Positions 8,497-16,736 of a DNA stretch of 20,968 bases are shown one piece after another; the first letter of the stretch is position 1; each line of letters begins with the position of its first letter. The position numbers and the translations under genes are program-made. Under the pieces are notes generated by a model. It was given only the letters and a program-made list of their open reading frames with translations, did not search any database and was not told where the DNA came from. The stretch spans positions 1-20,968 of the forward strand of contig JAQYFM010000020.1 of NCBI GenBank assembly GCA_028723145.1, in the 5' to 3' direction. Origin of the DNA: Spirochaetales bacterium. Lineage in GTDB: Bacteria > Spirochaetota > Spirochaetia > Sphaerochaetales > Sphaerochaetaceae.

Positions 8497-8518
8497 TTCT
8501 CCCTTAATTGAGGGAGAA
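8497..8518 (-). promoter_or_regulatory. Hairpin sequestering the aroK ribosome-binding site
   Basis: In the mRNA (minus strand) TTCTCCCT (8518-8511), a 6-base loop CAATTA and AGGGAGAA (8504-8497) form a perfect 8-bp stem. The second arm is the aroK Shine-Dalgarno, 3 bases before its ATG (8493). The stop of the upstream membrane-protein gene ends at 8528, 9 bases before the stem, so a terminating ribosome would melt it. This predicts that aroK is translated mainly when the upstream ORF is translated. Confidence 0.5.
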
Positions 8519-8527
8519 TTATACTAA

Positions 8528-9004
8528 TTATCTGTAATTTTTTGAACTAGGATTATCAAATAGTTTATCAGTAAAGTTTGAATTTGAGTAAATTTTAGGC
8601 TCATAAGCCCCATTTTCTAATATCTCTTTCTTACGTTTAGTAAATTTAATAAACTCTCTCCTTTCAATCTTTTCTAGAAATTGTGCTTCCCTATAGTTTT
8701 TTACTTGGTCATTACTAACTCTATTTTTCATTACACCCTTTTTTAAAGCATAGTGAAAGGTAATAACCATTAAATACCAGAATGCTGCAAGCAATACTGG
8801 AAACAGTGCTACAGCTTTAGGATATGAAAAGAATGTGAACTCAGGGTATAGGAGAATAAAAAAGTTATTAACTGTTAATAATACAGAAAGCCCAAATGGT
8901 ACGATCCAGAAAAAGCCCTGTCTTGAGAATATAAATCTTAAACAAGATAGAGTAGATAAGAATGTCAGTAATAGTGCGGCAAGTGGGATTAAATATTCAC
9001 TCAT
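8528..9004 (-). CDS. Small membrane protein of unknown function, first gene of the aro operon
   Basis: 158 residues that I do not recognise. Three hydrophobic segments (about 4-25, 31-53, 62-86) precede a cytoplasmic, highly charged tail (about 88-158) rich in Lys, Arg and Glu and probably helical. There is no signal peptidase site or lipobox. It is transcribed toward aroK, with 34 bases between its stop and the aroK start, and that gap holds a hairpin covering the aroK Shine-Dalgarno. It has no Shine-Dalgarno of its own: a -10-like TATATT lies 6 bases before ATG, suggesting a leaderless start. The operon position suggests a link to aro expression, but nothing in the protein supports a catalytic role. 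Confidence 0.6.
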   Translation of the reverse strand: MSEYLIPLAALLLTFLSTLSCLRFIFSRQGFFWIVPFGLSVLLTVNNFFILLYPEFTFFSYPKAVALFPVLLAAFWYLMVITFHYALKKGVMKNRVSNDQVKNYREAQFLEKIERREFIKFTKRKKEILENGAYEPKIYSNSNFTDKLFDNPSSKNYR

Positions 9005-9010
9005 AACAAA

Positions 9011-9039
9011 AATATAACATTATTCGCCTACTTTGATAA
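9011..9039 (-). promoter_or_regulatory. Putative promoter of the aro operon (membrane protein-aroK-aroC-XPB-partner)
   Basis: Minus-strand TTATCA (9034-9039), a 17-base spacer and TATATT (9011-9016), followed after 6 bases by the ATG of the first gene (9004). The first transcribed base would fall at or next to the start codon. It sits back to back with the promoter of the dNTPase gene. Confidence 0.4.
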
Positions 9040-9066
9040 ATGTTTCTTTTAAATTAATAGTGTTGG

Positions 9067-9072
9067 TATTAT
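9067..9072 (+). promoter_or_regulatory. Putative -10 box of the dNTPase gene, leaderless type
   Basis: TATTAT ends 9 bases before ATG at 9082 and no Shine-Dalgarno is present. The -35 at the right distance (TTCTTT, 9044-9049) is weak. Confidence 0.3.
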
Positions 9073-9081
9073 GATTTATTT

Positions 9082-10230
9082 ATGGAAAAGCTATATAACG
9101 ATATTGATCAAGAATTGTTAATTAAAAGAAAAAATGAGCGAAAAGAGGATTTCCGTGGCTCTTACTACCGTGATACTACAGCAATAATCCATTCATCTCC
9201 ATTTCGCAGATTAAAACATAAAACACAAGTATTTTTTGCTCCTTCTAATGATCATATATGTACACGAATGGAACATGTATTACATGTTTCTTCAATTGCT
9301 TCGACAATATGTAGACCTCTTGGGCTCGATACAGAGCTTGCATGGGCAATTGGTATGGGCCATGACTTAGGCCATACCCCATTTGGCCATGTTGGCGAAA
9401 TAATTATGGATAAGATTTGTAAGCAAAAAGGGCTTGGAAACTTTGAACATGAAGTAAACTCTCTTCGTGTTGTTGATAGATTATCTGAAAAGGGTAAGGG
9501 ACTAAATTTAACCTATGCAGTTAGAGATGGTATTGTAAGTCACTGTGGTGAACATTTTGTCCAAAGAATAAAGCCTTCGTTCGAGATTAAAGATTTAGAT
9601 GGTATTAAAACAAGAATTGGTCTAATCCCAACTACCTTTGAAGCAACTGTTGTTAGATTTTCAGATTCAATTGCTTACCTTGGTCGTGATTTTGAAGATG
9701 CTTCAAGACTTGGCATTCTAACTAAACCTCTTCCTGATTGTGTTAAAAGAGATTTAGGTTCAACCAATGGTGAAATAATTAACACCCTTGTTACTGATAT
9801 AATTGAAAACTCCTCACAAAGTGAAGGTATAGGTTTTTCTGATAAGGTTTATAAAGCTGTAGAGGTAATGAAAGATTATAATTACAACTATATCTATAAG
9901 TCCGATATCTTAAAGGGGTATAATACTTACTTTAATAGACTACTTAACCTTATTTATTCCTACCTTGAAGGCTTATTTGACGACTCATCTGACCCAAAGG
10001 AAGCTTGTGAAGCAGAAAAAAATATGCTTGCTGCAGGTTTTTATGCTCACTATGCCGAGATGAAGGATGTTTATAAAAAGATGGGAGAGGGTAAGAATCG
10101 TCTTATCTTTGACTATGTTGCTGGAATGAGTGATAACTTTGCCCTAGATTGTGCAAACGAAATCCTTAAGCCTGAGCACTTAAATGATAAAATCGAGCTC
10201 AGCTTAAGGGGTAAGTGGTTTGATGCTTAA
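9082..10230 (+). CDS. dgt: Deoxyguanosinetriphosphate triphosphohydrolase-like HD protein
   Basis: A 382-residue HD-superfamily enzyme of the dGTPase family, which cleaves dNTPs to deoxynucleoside and triphosphate in the cytoplasm. Family landmarks in order: SPFRRLKHKTQVF (39-51), R62-x-x-H65 in TRMEHVLHV, the HD pair His94-Asp95 in GHDLGHTPFGH, FEHEVNSLR (121-129), and metal ligand Asp195 in RFSDSIAYLGRDFEDA. The length agrees with the shorter, YpgQ-unlike bacterial dGTPase-type proteins; whether it is specific for dGTP or acts on all dNTPs cannot be read from sequence. It lacks a Shine-Dalgarno. It converges with nrdR, sharing 4 bases at the stops, so two dNTP-pool genes are neighbours. Confidence 0.92.
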   Translation: MEKLYNDIDQELLIKRKNERKEDFRGSYYRDTTAIIHSSPFRRLKHKTQVFFAPSNDHICTRMEHVLHVSSIASTICRPLGLDTELAWAIGMGHDLGHTPFGHVGEIIMDKICKQKGLGNFEHEVNSLRVVDRLSEKGKGLNLTYAVRDGIVSHCGEHFVQRIKPSFEIKDLDGIKTRIGLIPTTFEATVVRFSDSIAYLGRDFEDASRLGILTKPLPDCVKRDLGSTNGEIINTLVTDIIENSSQSEGIGFSDKVYKAVEVMKDYNYNYIYKSDILKGYNTYFNRLLNLIYSYLEGLFDDSSDPKEACEAEKNMLAAGFYAHYAEMKDVYKKMGEGKNRLIFDYVAGMSDNFALDCANEILKPEHLNDKIELSLRGKWFDA

Positions 10231-10697
10231 TTTTTCTTTACCTGTGATGCAATGTGTTCAATTTCTTCAATAAATTGACCAAGATCATCAAATGCGCGAT
10301 ATACAGATGCAAATCGTACATATGCAACAGGAGATATGGTGTAGAGCTGCTTTAATGTTTCTTCACCTATCTCTGTGCTATGAACAAACTTCTTTTCTCT
10401 AGCAATTTCACGTACATTATCTTCTATTTTCTCAAGTATTTTCTCGATTTGATCGTGATTAATCTTAAGCTTATCTGTACATGTTAATACACCTCTTTCA
10501 ACCTTTTTAATATCGAAAGGCTGTTGAGAGCCATCTTTTTTAATAACTATGATAGGTTTTTCCTCTATCCTCTCATAGCTAGTGAACCGATAACCACAAT
10601 TTAAACACTCCCTTCTGCGTCTAATTGTAGTTGAATCCTTATTTAGTCTTGATTCAAGAACTTTATCTTGTTCATGATTACACCTTGGACACTTCAT
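10227..10697 (-). CDS. nrdR: Transcriptional repressor NrdR
   Basis: 156 residues, the standard NrdR length. A zinc ribbon (Cys3, Cys6, Cys31, Cys34) with the RRRRECLNCGYRFTSYER segment binds DNA, and an ATP-cone (about 49-139, starting PIIVIKKDGSQQPFD) senses ATP/dATP. NrdR represses ribonucleotide reductase genes when dATP is high. No ribonucleotide reductase gene is in the window, and I see no NrdR-box pair in its own promoter. There is no Shine-Dalgarno; a promoter with a 7-base gap to ATG suggests a leaderless message. Confidence 0.96.
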   Translation of the reverse strand: MKCPRCNHEQDKVLESRLNKDSTTIRRRRECLNCGYRFTSYERIEEKPIIVIKKDGSQQPFDIKKVERGVLTCTDKLKINHDQIEKILEKIEDNVREIAREKKFVHSTEIGEETLKQLYTISPVAYVRFASVYRAFDDLGQFIEEIEHIASQVKKN

Positions 10698-10704
10698 AGT
10701 AAGA

Positions 10705-10733
10705 ATTCTACTATATTTTATGAGAACTTTAAA
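10705..10733 (-). promoter_or_regulatory. Putative nrdR promoter, leaderless type
   Basis: Minus-strand TTTAAA (10728-10733), a 17-base spacer and TAGAAT (10705-10710), then 7 bases to the ATG at 10697. No ribosome-binding site is present between them. Confidence 0.4.
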
Positions 10734-10764
10734 AGAAAAAGAGAAAAAATATACCTGTAAAGTG

Positions 10765-10793
10765 TTGAATTAGTAACATTATGTATATAAAAT
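10765..10793 (+). promoter_or_regulatory. Putative promoter of the ACT-domain/NTPase operon, leaderless type
   Basis: TTGAAT (10765-10770), 17 bases and TAAAAT (10788-10793), then AACATTC and ATG at 10801. The surrounding 12-mer ATATAAAATAAC is shared exactly with the aroDE promoter region. Confidence 0.45.
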
Positions 10794-10800
10794 AACATTC

Positions 10801-11463
10801 ATGGTCAATTCAATAGCTGCATGTGTAAAAATAATAATTAATAAAACACCTTTTATAAATGAGATGCTTATTCAAGATGTAATAAGTTATTCAAACTTAT
10901 CAAAAAGTATTCATAACAAAGTTGAGACGATGTATGGACATCCTGTTAATGAAAGTGCCATCGTCATGGCTGTTAGAAGGTATGCTGATGATTTGAGAAA
11001 GTCAGAGAAGAAGCAAAAGAAAGATAAAATTGATTACGAAATTAGTATGAAGACAAATATCTATGACGTTAACTTTGTACGTAACTATCAATTTGTTAAT
11101 AAACTTGCTCAGCTCTATGATAAAGTAAAGCCAGGTAAAGGTGATTTCTTAAATCTTTCTGTCGGCTCTCATGAAATTTCATTAGCAGTTAGTGAAAAGT
11201 TTAGGGGAGAGGTTGATGAGTTAATTAAGAATGAAGAGATATTGCATACAAATGAAAACATGGTTGCCATAACAATATCATTTTCTGGTGACTTTTTAAA
11301 AACCCCAGGTATTCTATATATGGCTACTCGAAAGCTTGCTTGGGAAAATATTAACCTTACTGAAATCGTTTCAACAATGAATGAGCTTACATTCGTTGTT
11401 GAAAAGGAAGATAGCATCAAAGCACTTGATGTATTACAATCATTCTTTGATGAAGGAATTTAA
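10801..11463 (+). CDS. ACT-domain protein with putative HTH N-terminus
   Basis: 220 residues. The C-terminal part (about 154-218: MVAITISFSGDFLKTPGILY, ATRKLAWENINLTEIVST, NELTFVVEKEDSIKALDVLQ) closely fits the ACT domain of aspartokinase, a ligand-binding fold that usually senses amino acids. The first 65 residues (IQDVISYSNLSKSIHNKVE ... ESAIVMAVRRYADDL) look like a small helix-turn-helix, and a lysine-rich link follows (66-76). No kinase or other catalytic domain is present, so a ligand-responsive regulator is likely, but ligand and targets are unknown. It is the first gene of a two-gene unit and its end overlaps the NTPase start by 14 bases. Confidence 0.65.
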   Translation: MVNSIAACVKIIINKTPFINEMLIQDVISYSNLSKSIHNKVETMYGHPVNESAIVMAVRRYADDLRKSEKKQKKDKIDYEISMKTNIYDVNFVRNYQFVNKLAQLYDKVKPGKGDFLNLSVGSHEISLAVSEKFRGEVDELIKNEEILHTNENMVAITISFSGDFLKTPGILYMATRKLAWENINLTEIVSTMNELTFVVEKEDSIKALDVLQSFFDEGI

Positions 11464-11866
11464 CGCAGTTGTTGCACCGAGAAATGGTGGAAAAACATCC
11501 TTTCTAAGAAAACTTGATGGTGCAAAAGGTATTTTAACTTTAAGCTCCGATAAAAGTAAAAATCAACTCTATTTACATGATATAGCCACTGGTGAAGAGG
11601 TTAATTTTATGAATAGAGTTGATGGAAAATATGTAATTCAAAAGAATGCTTTTGCTTGGGGAGAAGAACGCCTTCTTAAGCTTGATAGTGGAATTGTTGT
11701 AGTTGATGAGTGCGGGCTAATAGAGCTTGAAAGAAGAGAAGGGTTTTACAATTCAATTGTTAAGCTCTCTGAAAAAGAAATAAGTCTCTTCGTTAGTGTA
11801 AGAGACTCATTTTTAGATTTGTTTTTATCTGTTTTTCCTTATCATTGGAATGTAATTAGACCCTAA
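11450..11866 (+). CDS. Putative P-loop NTPase, THEP1-like
   Basis: 138 residues from the ATG at 11450, which is chosen over an upstream in-frame start at 11381 because the family motif begins a few residues after it. The P-loop reads APRNGGKTS (9-17), an unusual form lacking the first glycine. VVVDECGLIELERREGF (83-99) matches the Walker B and downstream segment of the THEP1/DUF2478 nucleoside-triphosphatases (vDEiGplEl...G), and VRDSF (117-121) matches their conserved VR. THEP1 proteins hydrolyse NTPs slowly and their physiological role is unclear. The ORF overlaps the ACT gene by 14 bases without its own Shine-Dalgarno, so it is probably translated by coupling. It converges with the next gene, overlapping 11 bases. 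Confidence 0.55.
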   Translation: MKEFNAVVAPRNGGKTSFLRKLDGAKGILTLSSDKSKNQLYLHDIATGEEVNFMNRVDGKYVIQKNAFAWGEERLLKLDSGIVVVDECGLIELERREGFYNSIVKLSEKEISLFVSVRDSFLDLFLSVFPYHWNVIRP

Positions 11867-12662
11867 CAGGAAGGATTTTTCTCATACATTTTATTCCTTC
11901 TTTAGTTCCTGCATAGATATCTTTCTTAAACTTCTTCTTTTGATACAAGAATTCATCTGTATAAATAAAAGGCTCTCCATCTACATATTCAATATCCATG
12001 CCTACCTTCTTTAAAACAGCATGAGCAGATACGATATCCCAAACAAAGCAAGGTTGGTTAACACATCCTTGAATTGAAGAAAATACTACAGGAGAAAGAA
12101 GGTGGATAATGGAGGAACCAAAGGTTCTAACTTTACCAGCAAAGTTTGTGAAGTCCATCTTTACTTGTCCACCTGACCCCATTGTAACTTGCTTAACTAC
12201 ATCTTTATTACCTTGAATTTCAAAAGGCTTTCCATCAACAAATAAATCTTTACCTGGGTCTAAGCGTACAAACATATCCTCTCTACCTTTTCCAAAGCGA
12301 GGGAGGTATATCATTGCTCCCACAGGTACTCTTTCATTGTTGATTATTCCAAGTGCAACTGCATATGAAGGTAGACCTTGTGAATACACATCTGTTCCAT
12401 CGATAGGGTCGAGAATAAATGTAAATGGCACATCCTCTTTTACTTCTATTTCAGCTTCCTCACTGATAAACCCACAATTTGGGAATAGATTTTTTACCAT
12501 GTCCTCAATTTTTTTTGAAATTGCAAGATCTGTTTCAGTAAGTACAGAACCATCACTTTTATAAAAACGATGGATTTCGCTTTGCATCTTCTTTGCTAGA
12601 AGACCCGACTCATAAATACCTTTACTAAGCTCATCAAGAGCTGAATTATCAAGTTCAAACAT
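11856..12662 (-). CDS. Inositol-monophosphatase-family phosphatase (SuhB/CysQ-like)
   Basis: 268 residues with the complete metal-site set of the IMPase family: SDGSVLTETD (36-45), EE at 68-69, ILDPIDGTD (83-91, Asp85, Asp88, Asp91), and WD at 208-209 in FVWDIVSAHAVLKKVG. Members remove a phosphate from inositol phosphates, 3'-phosphoadenosine 5'-phosphate, or fructose-1,6-bisphosphate. I cannot choose between them; the GTDVYSQGLPSYAVALG form (normally GTxNFxxGxPxFxxSI) is divergent around the substrate loop. No Shine-Dalgarno or convincing promoter is visible before ATG, where a run of A precedes the start. The gene is divergent from mfd with 38 bases between starts. Confidence 0.82.
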   Translation of the reverse strand: MFELDNSALDELSKGIYESGLLAKKMQSEIHRFYKSDGSVLTETDLAISKKIEDMVKNLFPNCGFISEEAEIEVKEDVPFTFILDPIDGTDVYSQGLPSYAVALGIINNERVPVGAMIYLPRFGKGREDMFVRLDPGKDLFVDGKPFEIQGNKDVVKQVTMGSGGQVKMDFTNFAGKVRTFGSSIIHLLSPVVFSSIQGCVNQPCFVWDIVSAHAVLKKVGMDIEYVDGEPFIYTDEFLYQKKKFKKDIYAGTKEGIKCMRKILPVRV

Positions 12663-12690
12663 TGTTTTTTTTTCTCTTTTTGAGTAAATT
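12662..12690 (+). promoter_or_regulatory. Putative mfd promoter
   Basis: TTGTTT (12662-12667), 17 bases and TAAATT (12685-12690), then 10 bases to the proposed GTG start at 12701. It overlaps the first base of the divergent phosphatase gene. Confidence 0.3.
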
Positions 12691-12700
12691 GAATCTGCTT

Positions 12701-15700
12701 GTGAATAAAGAGATTCAAAATCAAATAAAAGATTACATTAAATCATCATCCCTCTACAAGAGTTTTAAGAATAATCAGGGTGATAGTTATCATATTAAGG
12801 GCCTAGACGGATATGCTTTGTCTAGGCTAATTGAGCTTGTTCAGCGAAGCCAATCGAATAGAATTATAGCATTAGTTCCTACAGAGGAAATTGCTAAGGA
12901 ACTATATACTGATTTATCAGATATAGAGGATATTCCTGTTGTTTATTTCCCTTCAAATGGTAAGAAACTTTATAGCACTCCAAGTGCAACAATGGGAGAA
13001 TATGCACAAGCAAAGGCTTTAAGTCAAATTACTCAGCTAAAGCAAGGTATTATTGTTACTTCACTCAGAGCTTTTTCTTCTCCTGTAATTAGCAAGGAGA
13101 GCCTTTCTGATTTAAGCTTAACAATAAAAGTTCATGATAATTTTGATCCAATGGCTTTAGCCCAAAAGCTTTCTATGGCGGGATATTATCGTCAAGGAAG
13201 TTGTTATGAGGTTGGTACCTACTCAATAAGAGGAGAGGTAATGGAGATTTTCCCATATTCGGAGGAAAATCCAGTAAGACTATATGCCTCCTGGGATGAA
13301 ATAGAAAAGATTGCTATCTATGATAGTGTAACTCAAAAGGCAATTAAAAGTGTTTCAAAATACACTCTTAGTTTAATGAGCAATGAAAGTAAAACTGAAA
13401 ATAGCTCATTTACCTCATATCTTTTTCCAGATGACTACTTATTCTATTTAGGTTCTGCAAGAATGGATGTTGCTTATCGCTCATTAGTAAATGAAGCTAA
13501 GGCACTATTTAAAGAAGCATATAACCAAAATAGAGATGTAGTTCTTCCTGACAAGCTTTTAGTAGATGCTCCTGTTTTTGTTAGTGGTAGAAAGAAAAAG
13601 ATGGTTGCTGAGGATATGGTATGTGATAACTGCTATACCTTTGATATCCAACCAGCAAAATCATACTTTGGTAATGTTACTTACTTCAAAGAAGAGCTAG
13701 AGGGATTGATCAAGAATAAATATAAGGTAATAGTAGTTGCCCCATCGGTTGTTCAGCAGCAACGCTTAGAAACTGTGTTAAGGGATTATCCTGATATCCA
13801 GCTTGTAGTTACCGATATTTCTCATGGCTTTACTATTGATTCAATAAAACTTTCTGTTATTTTAGATGCAGAAATCTTTGGTCGCAGAAAGGTAAAAAGT
13901 GAAAAAACATTAGTCAATGTATCATCTGCTCCAATTGATTCCTTTGTGGATTTACATGAAGGAGATTACGTTGTTCATGTTAACTATGGTATTGGCCAGT
14001 TTGTAAAAATTGAGAGAGCTAAAACAACTAGAAGTGAAAGAGACTACATTAAGATTAGATATCTGCATGATGAATTTCTTTATGTACCTATTGAGCAAGC
14101 AGACTTAGTTCAACGCTACATTGGTTCTGATGGTAGAGCTCCTAAGCTTGATACCATGGGTGGTAGCGGCTGGACTAAGAAAAAGCAAAGAGCTTTAAAG
14201 AATGCCCAGGAACTTGCTTCTCAGTTAATCAAGCTATATGCTGCAAGACAAAATTCCTTTGGCTTTCCTTTTTTACCTGATAATGATTGGCAGCTACAAT
14301 TTGAAGCTTCCTTCCCATTTACTGAAACTCCTGATCAGTTAAAGTGTATTGAAGACATTAAAAAGGATATGGAAAGTGATAAAGTCATGGACCGTTTGGT
14401 TTGTGGCGATGTCGGTTATGGTAAAACTGAAATTGCATTTAGAGCAACTTTTAAGGCAGTTATGAGTGGTAAACAAGTTGCTTTCTTAGCTCCAACTACA
14501 ATTCTTGCTGAGCAGCACTATAGAAAGTTTAAAGAAAGAGCTGCTGCCTTTCCTATTAATGTTGAGATGCTTTCTAGAATTGTTAGCACAAAGGACCAGA
14601 AAAGAATTTTAGCAGCCTTAAAGGACGGTAAGGTTGATGTCCTTTTTGGAACTCATAAGATTCTGCAAAAGAGTGTGGTATATAAGAACCTTGGCTTATT
14701 AGTTGTCGATGAGGAACAGCGATTTGGTGTTAAGGATAAAGAGAAAATTAAGTCTATGAAGGTTAATGTCGATTGCTTAACGCTCTCCGCAACACCTATT
14801 CCTAGAACACTTTATATGTCTCTCTTAAAAGTTCGTGATATGTCCCTTTTAACTACAGCACCTAGAGAGAGGTTACCTGTTTCTACAATTATCACTGATT
14901 ACAACATTACAAGAGCTGTTAACGCAATTAGAAAGGAGTTAGAAAGGGGTGGACAAGTATTCTATTTACACAATAGGGTACAGGATTTAAGTGAAGTTGC
15001 TTACCAATTGAGAATGCTAATTCCTGAAGCAATTATTGAGTATGCTCATGGACAAATGGATCCCAATGAACTAGAGGATATCATGCATCGCTTTGTTTAT
15101 GAGGGGGTACAGGTTCTTGTTTCAACAACAATTATTGAAAATGGTATTGATATTCCAAATGTAAATACCATTATTATCGATAACGCAGAGCGTTTTGGAC
15201 TTTCACAGCTTTACCAGCTTCGTGGTAGAGTAGGTCGAAGTGACCGTCAGGGATATTGTTACCTGTTCTATCCTTCAGAGGATATGCTAAATGATGATGC
15301 TGTTAAGCGACTTAAGGTTTTAAGCGAACATACATCCTTAGGAAGTGGCTTTAAGGTTGCGATGAAGGATATGGAAATTCGTGGAGCTGGTAATATTTTA
15401 GGTCAAGAACAAAGTGGTGAGCTTGAAGCTGTTGGTCTTGATATGTATATGAAAATACTCGATGAAGAGATTAATAGGCAAACTAAGGGAGAACAGAGTA
15501 AAGAGGATAGAGAGGTTTATCTTGAGCTCGATTACTCAGGCTTTATTCCTGATACATATATTAAAGACCCTGCTATTAAGTTTGAGGTATACAGAAAGAT
15601 TTCTTCTGTTAAAGATGATTACCAGCTTGATAACCTTAGAAGTGAACTTGAGGATAGATTTGGACCTTATCCATTAGAGGTTGATAACCTATTATGTATT

Positions 15701-15949
15701 GCACAGCTTAAAATACTATGTAGACGGCTTGAGATTTATCACCTTTCAGAGAGTAGAGGTTTTGTTCAAGTTGAGTTTTCTCATCTTGCTGCTATTAAAC
15801 CTGAGAAAATTATAAATCTTCTCAAGCTTAGTAATGGTAGGGTTAAGATGGATTCTTCTCGAATGAACTATATGAAGATGCAAACTGATGCTGTATCATT
15901 AAAGGATAAAGCACTATTTATCCTAGACCAATTAAAAAGACTGGAGTAA
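12701..15949 (+). CDS. mfd: Transcription-repair coupling factor Mfd
   Basis: 1082 residues from GTG at 12701. An earlier in-frame TTG (12662) would add a hydrophobic FFFLFLSKLNLL stretch alien to the family, and the GTG gives a normal start (VNKEIQNQIKDYIK). Mfd removes stalled RNA polymerase from lesions and recruits UvrA. Order: UvrB-like region (about 1-350), RNA polymerase-interacting CarD-like domain (about 415-480, beginning DLHEGDYVVHVNYGIGQFVKIE), translocase with Walker A GDVGYGKTE (about 569-577) and DEEQRFG (about 670), the RGRVGRS motif, TRG segment GAGNILGQEQSGELEAVG, and the C-terminal UvrA-masking domain. The length is slightly below the E. coli protein (1148). trmB follows after 3 bases. 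Confidence 0.97.
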   Translation: MNKEIQNQIKDYIKSSSLYKSFKNNQGDSYHIKGLDGYALSRLIELVQRSQSNRIIALVPTEEIAKELYTDLSDIEDIPVVYFPSNGKKLYSTPSATMGEYAQAKALSQITQLKQGIIVTSLRAFSSPVISKESLSDLSLTIKVHDNFDPMALAQKLSMAGYYRQGSCYEVGTYSIRGEVMEIFPYSEENPVRLYASWDEIEKIAIYDSVTQKAIKSVSKYTLSLMSNESKTENSSFTSYLFPDDYLFYLGSARMDVAYRSLVNEAKALFKEAYNQNRDVVLPDKLLVDAPVFVSGRKKKMVAEDMVCDNCYTFDIQPAKSYFGNVTYFKEELEGLIKNKYKVIVVAPSVVQQQRLETVLRDYPDIQLVVTDISHGFTIDSIKLSVILDAEIFGRRKVKSEKTLVNVSSAPIDSFVDLHEGDYVVHVNYGIGQFVKIERAKTTRSERDYIKIRYLHDEFLYVPIEQADLVQRYIGSDGRAPKLDTMGGSGWTKKKQRALKNAQELASQLIKLYAARQNSFGFPFLPDNDWQLQFEASFPFTETPDQLKCIEDIKKDMESDKVMDRLVCGDVGYGKTEIAFRATFKAVMSGKQVAFLAPTTILAEQHYRKFKERAAAFPINVEMLSRIVSTKDQKRILAALKDGKVDVLFGTHKILQKSVVYKNLGLLVVDEEQRFGVKDKEKIKSMKVNVDCLTLSATPIPRTLYMSLLKVRDMSLLTTAPRERLPVSTIITDYNITRAVNAIRKELERGGQVFYLHNRVQDLSEVAYQLRMLIPEAIIEYAHGQMDPNELEDIMHRFVYEGVQVLVSTTIIENGIDIPNVNTIIIDNAERFGLSQLYQLRGRVGRSDRQGYCYLFYPSEDMLNDDAVKRLKVLSEHTSLGSGFKVAMKDMEIRGAGNILGQEQSGELEAVGLDMYMKILDEEINRQTKGEQSKEDREVYLELDYSGFIPDTYIKDPAIKFEVYRKISSVKDDYQLDNLRSELEDRFGPYPLEVDNLLCIAQLKILCRRLEIYHLSESRGFVQVEFSHLAAIKPEKIINLLKLSNGRVKMDSSRMNYMKMQTDAVSLKDKALFILDQLKRLE

Positions 15950-15952
15950 AAG

Positions 15953-16675
15953 ATGGAAAAAGAAGAGATATATAAGCATATTAATGATATTGAAGTTAGA
16001 ACATCATTAATGCGTGGTATTAAAAGCTATGCAATTAGAAACAATGTACTAGATGATAACCAGAAAAAAAGTGTTGAAGCTTATTTTCCTGAATATGCTG
16101 TAGTTTTCAAGGATGAATTTACTGACCCAAGAACTCTTTTTGTAGATCCATCAAAGCCTGTAATTATTGAAATTGGTTTTGGAATGGGTACATCTACAGA
16201 GATTATTGCTAGAGAGAGAAAGGATTATAACTATCTTTGCTTAGAAGTATATTTGCAAGGTTTTGTTCGCTTACTTAAGGCTGTAGGTGAAGAAAAAATG
16301 CCAAATATAAAGCTTATGAGATTTAATGCAGTTGATGTACTTGAACACATGATCCCTGATAACTCTATAGATGGTTTTCACATCTTCTTCCCAGATCCAT
16401 GGCCAAAAAAGAAACACCACAAGAGAAGATTAATTCAAAAGGATTTTGTAAATCTACTTGCAAAGAAGCTCAAAAAGGGTGGCTATCTTTATCTTGTCAC
16501 TGACTGGGAGGAATATGCTGAGTGGATGATAGAAATATTATCAGGAGAGGAATTACTTTTTAATCCATATGAGTGTTATGCTCCTCCTAGAGAGTGGAGG
16601 CCTCGAACTAAGTTTGAGCAAAAAGGCTTAGATAAAGACTATAAAATTAATGAAATTTGGTTTGTGAAAAGGTAA
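15953..16675 (+). CDS. trmB: tRNA (guanine-N7-)-methyltransferase
   Basis: 240 residues of the class I SAM-dependent TrmB family, which makes m7G46 in the tRNA variable loop. Motifs: SAM loop EIGFGMG (73-79), Glu98 in LCLEVY, the diagnostic FPDPWPKKKHHKRR (146-159), and RPRTKFEQKG near the C-terminus. About 50 extra residues precede the usual SAM domain. The Shine-Dalgarno GGAG lies in the last codons of mfd, three bases separate the ORFs, and both genes end at the terminator at 16674. Confidence 0.95.
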   Translation: MEKEEIYKHINDIEVRTSLMRGIKSYAIRNNVLDDNQKKSVEAYFPEYAVVFKDEFTDPRTLFVDPSKPVIIEIGFGMGTSTEIIARERKDYNYLCLEVYLQGFVRLLKAVGEEKMPNIKLMRFNAVDVLEHMIPDNSIDGFHIFFPDPWPKKKHHKRRLIQKDFVNLLAKKLKKGGYLYLVTDWEEYAEWMIEILSGEELLFNPYECYAPPREWRPRTKFEQKGLDKDYKINEIWFVKR

Positions 16676-16700
16676 TCAGGTGTAAAAACCTGATTTTTTT
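16674..16700 (+). terminator. Rho-independent terminator after mfd-trmB
   Basis: AATCAGGT (16674-16681), a 6-base loop and ACCTGATT (16688-16695) form a perfect 8-bp stem whose second arm leads into a run of seven T (16694-16700). It overlaps the last base pairs of the trmB stop. Confidence 0.9.
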
Positions 16701-16707
16701 AGCCTTA

Positions 16708-16736
16708 TTGACAGCTGTTATCTGCGGTGATATCAT
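16708..16736 (+). promoter_or_regulatory. Strong sigma-70 promoter of the ABC exporter operon
   Basis: Consensus -35 TTGACA (16708-16713), a 17-base spacer and TATCAT (16731-16736). It is the best promoter in the window. The -10 lies within a palindromic site, so it is probably repressed under most conditions. Confidence 0.8.

Noticed and set aside
11381..11449. Longer start of the P-loop NTPase
   Set aside because: The extra 23 residues fall within the ACT-domain coding region and precede the natural family start.
12662..12700. TTG start extending Mfd by 13 residues
   Set aside because: It would start at the first base of the divergent phosphatase gene and add a poly-Phe/Leu segment foreign to Mfd.
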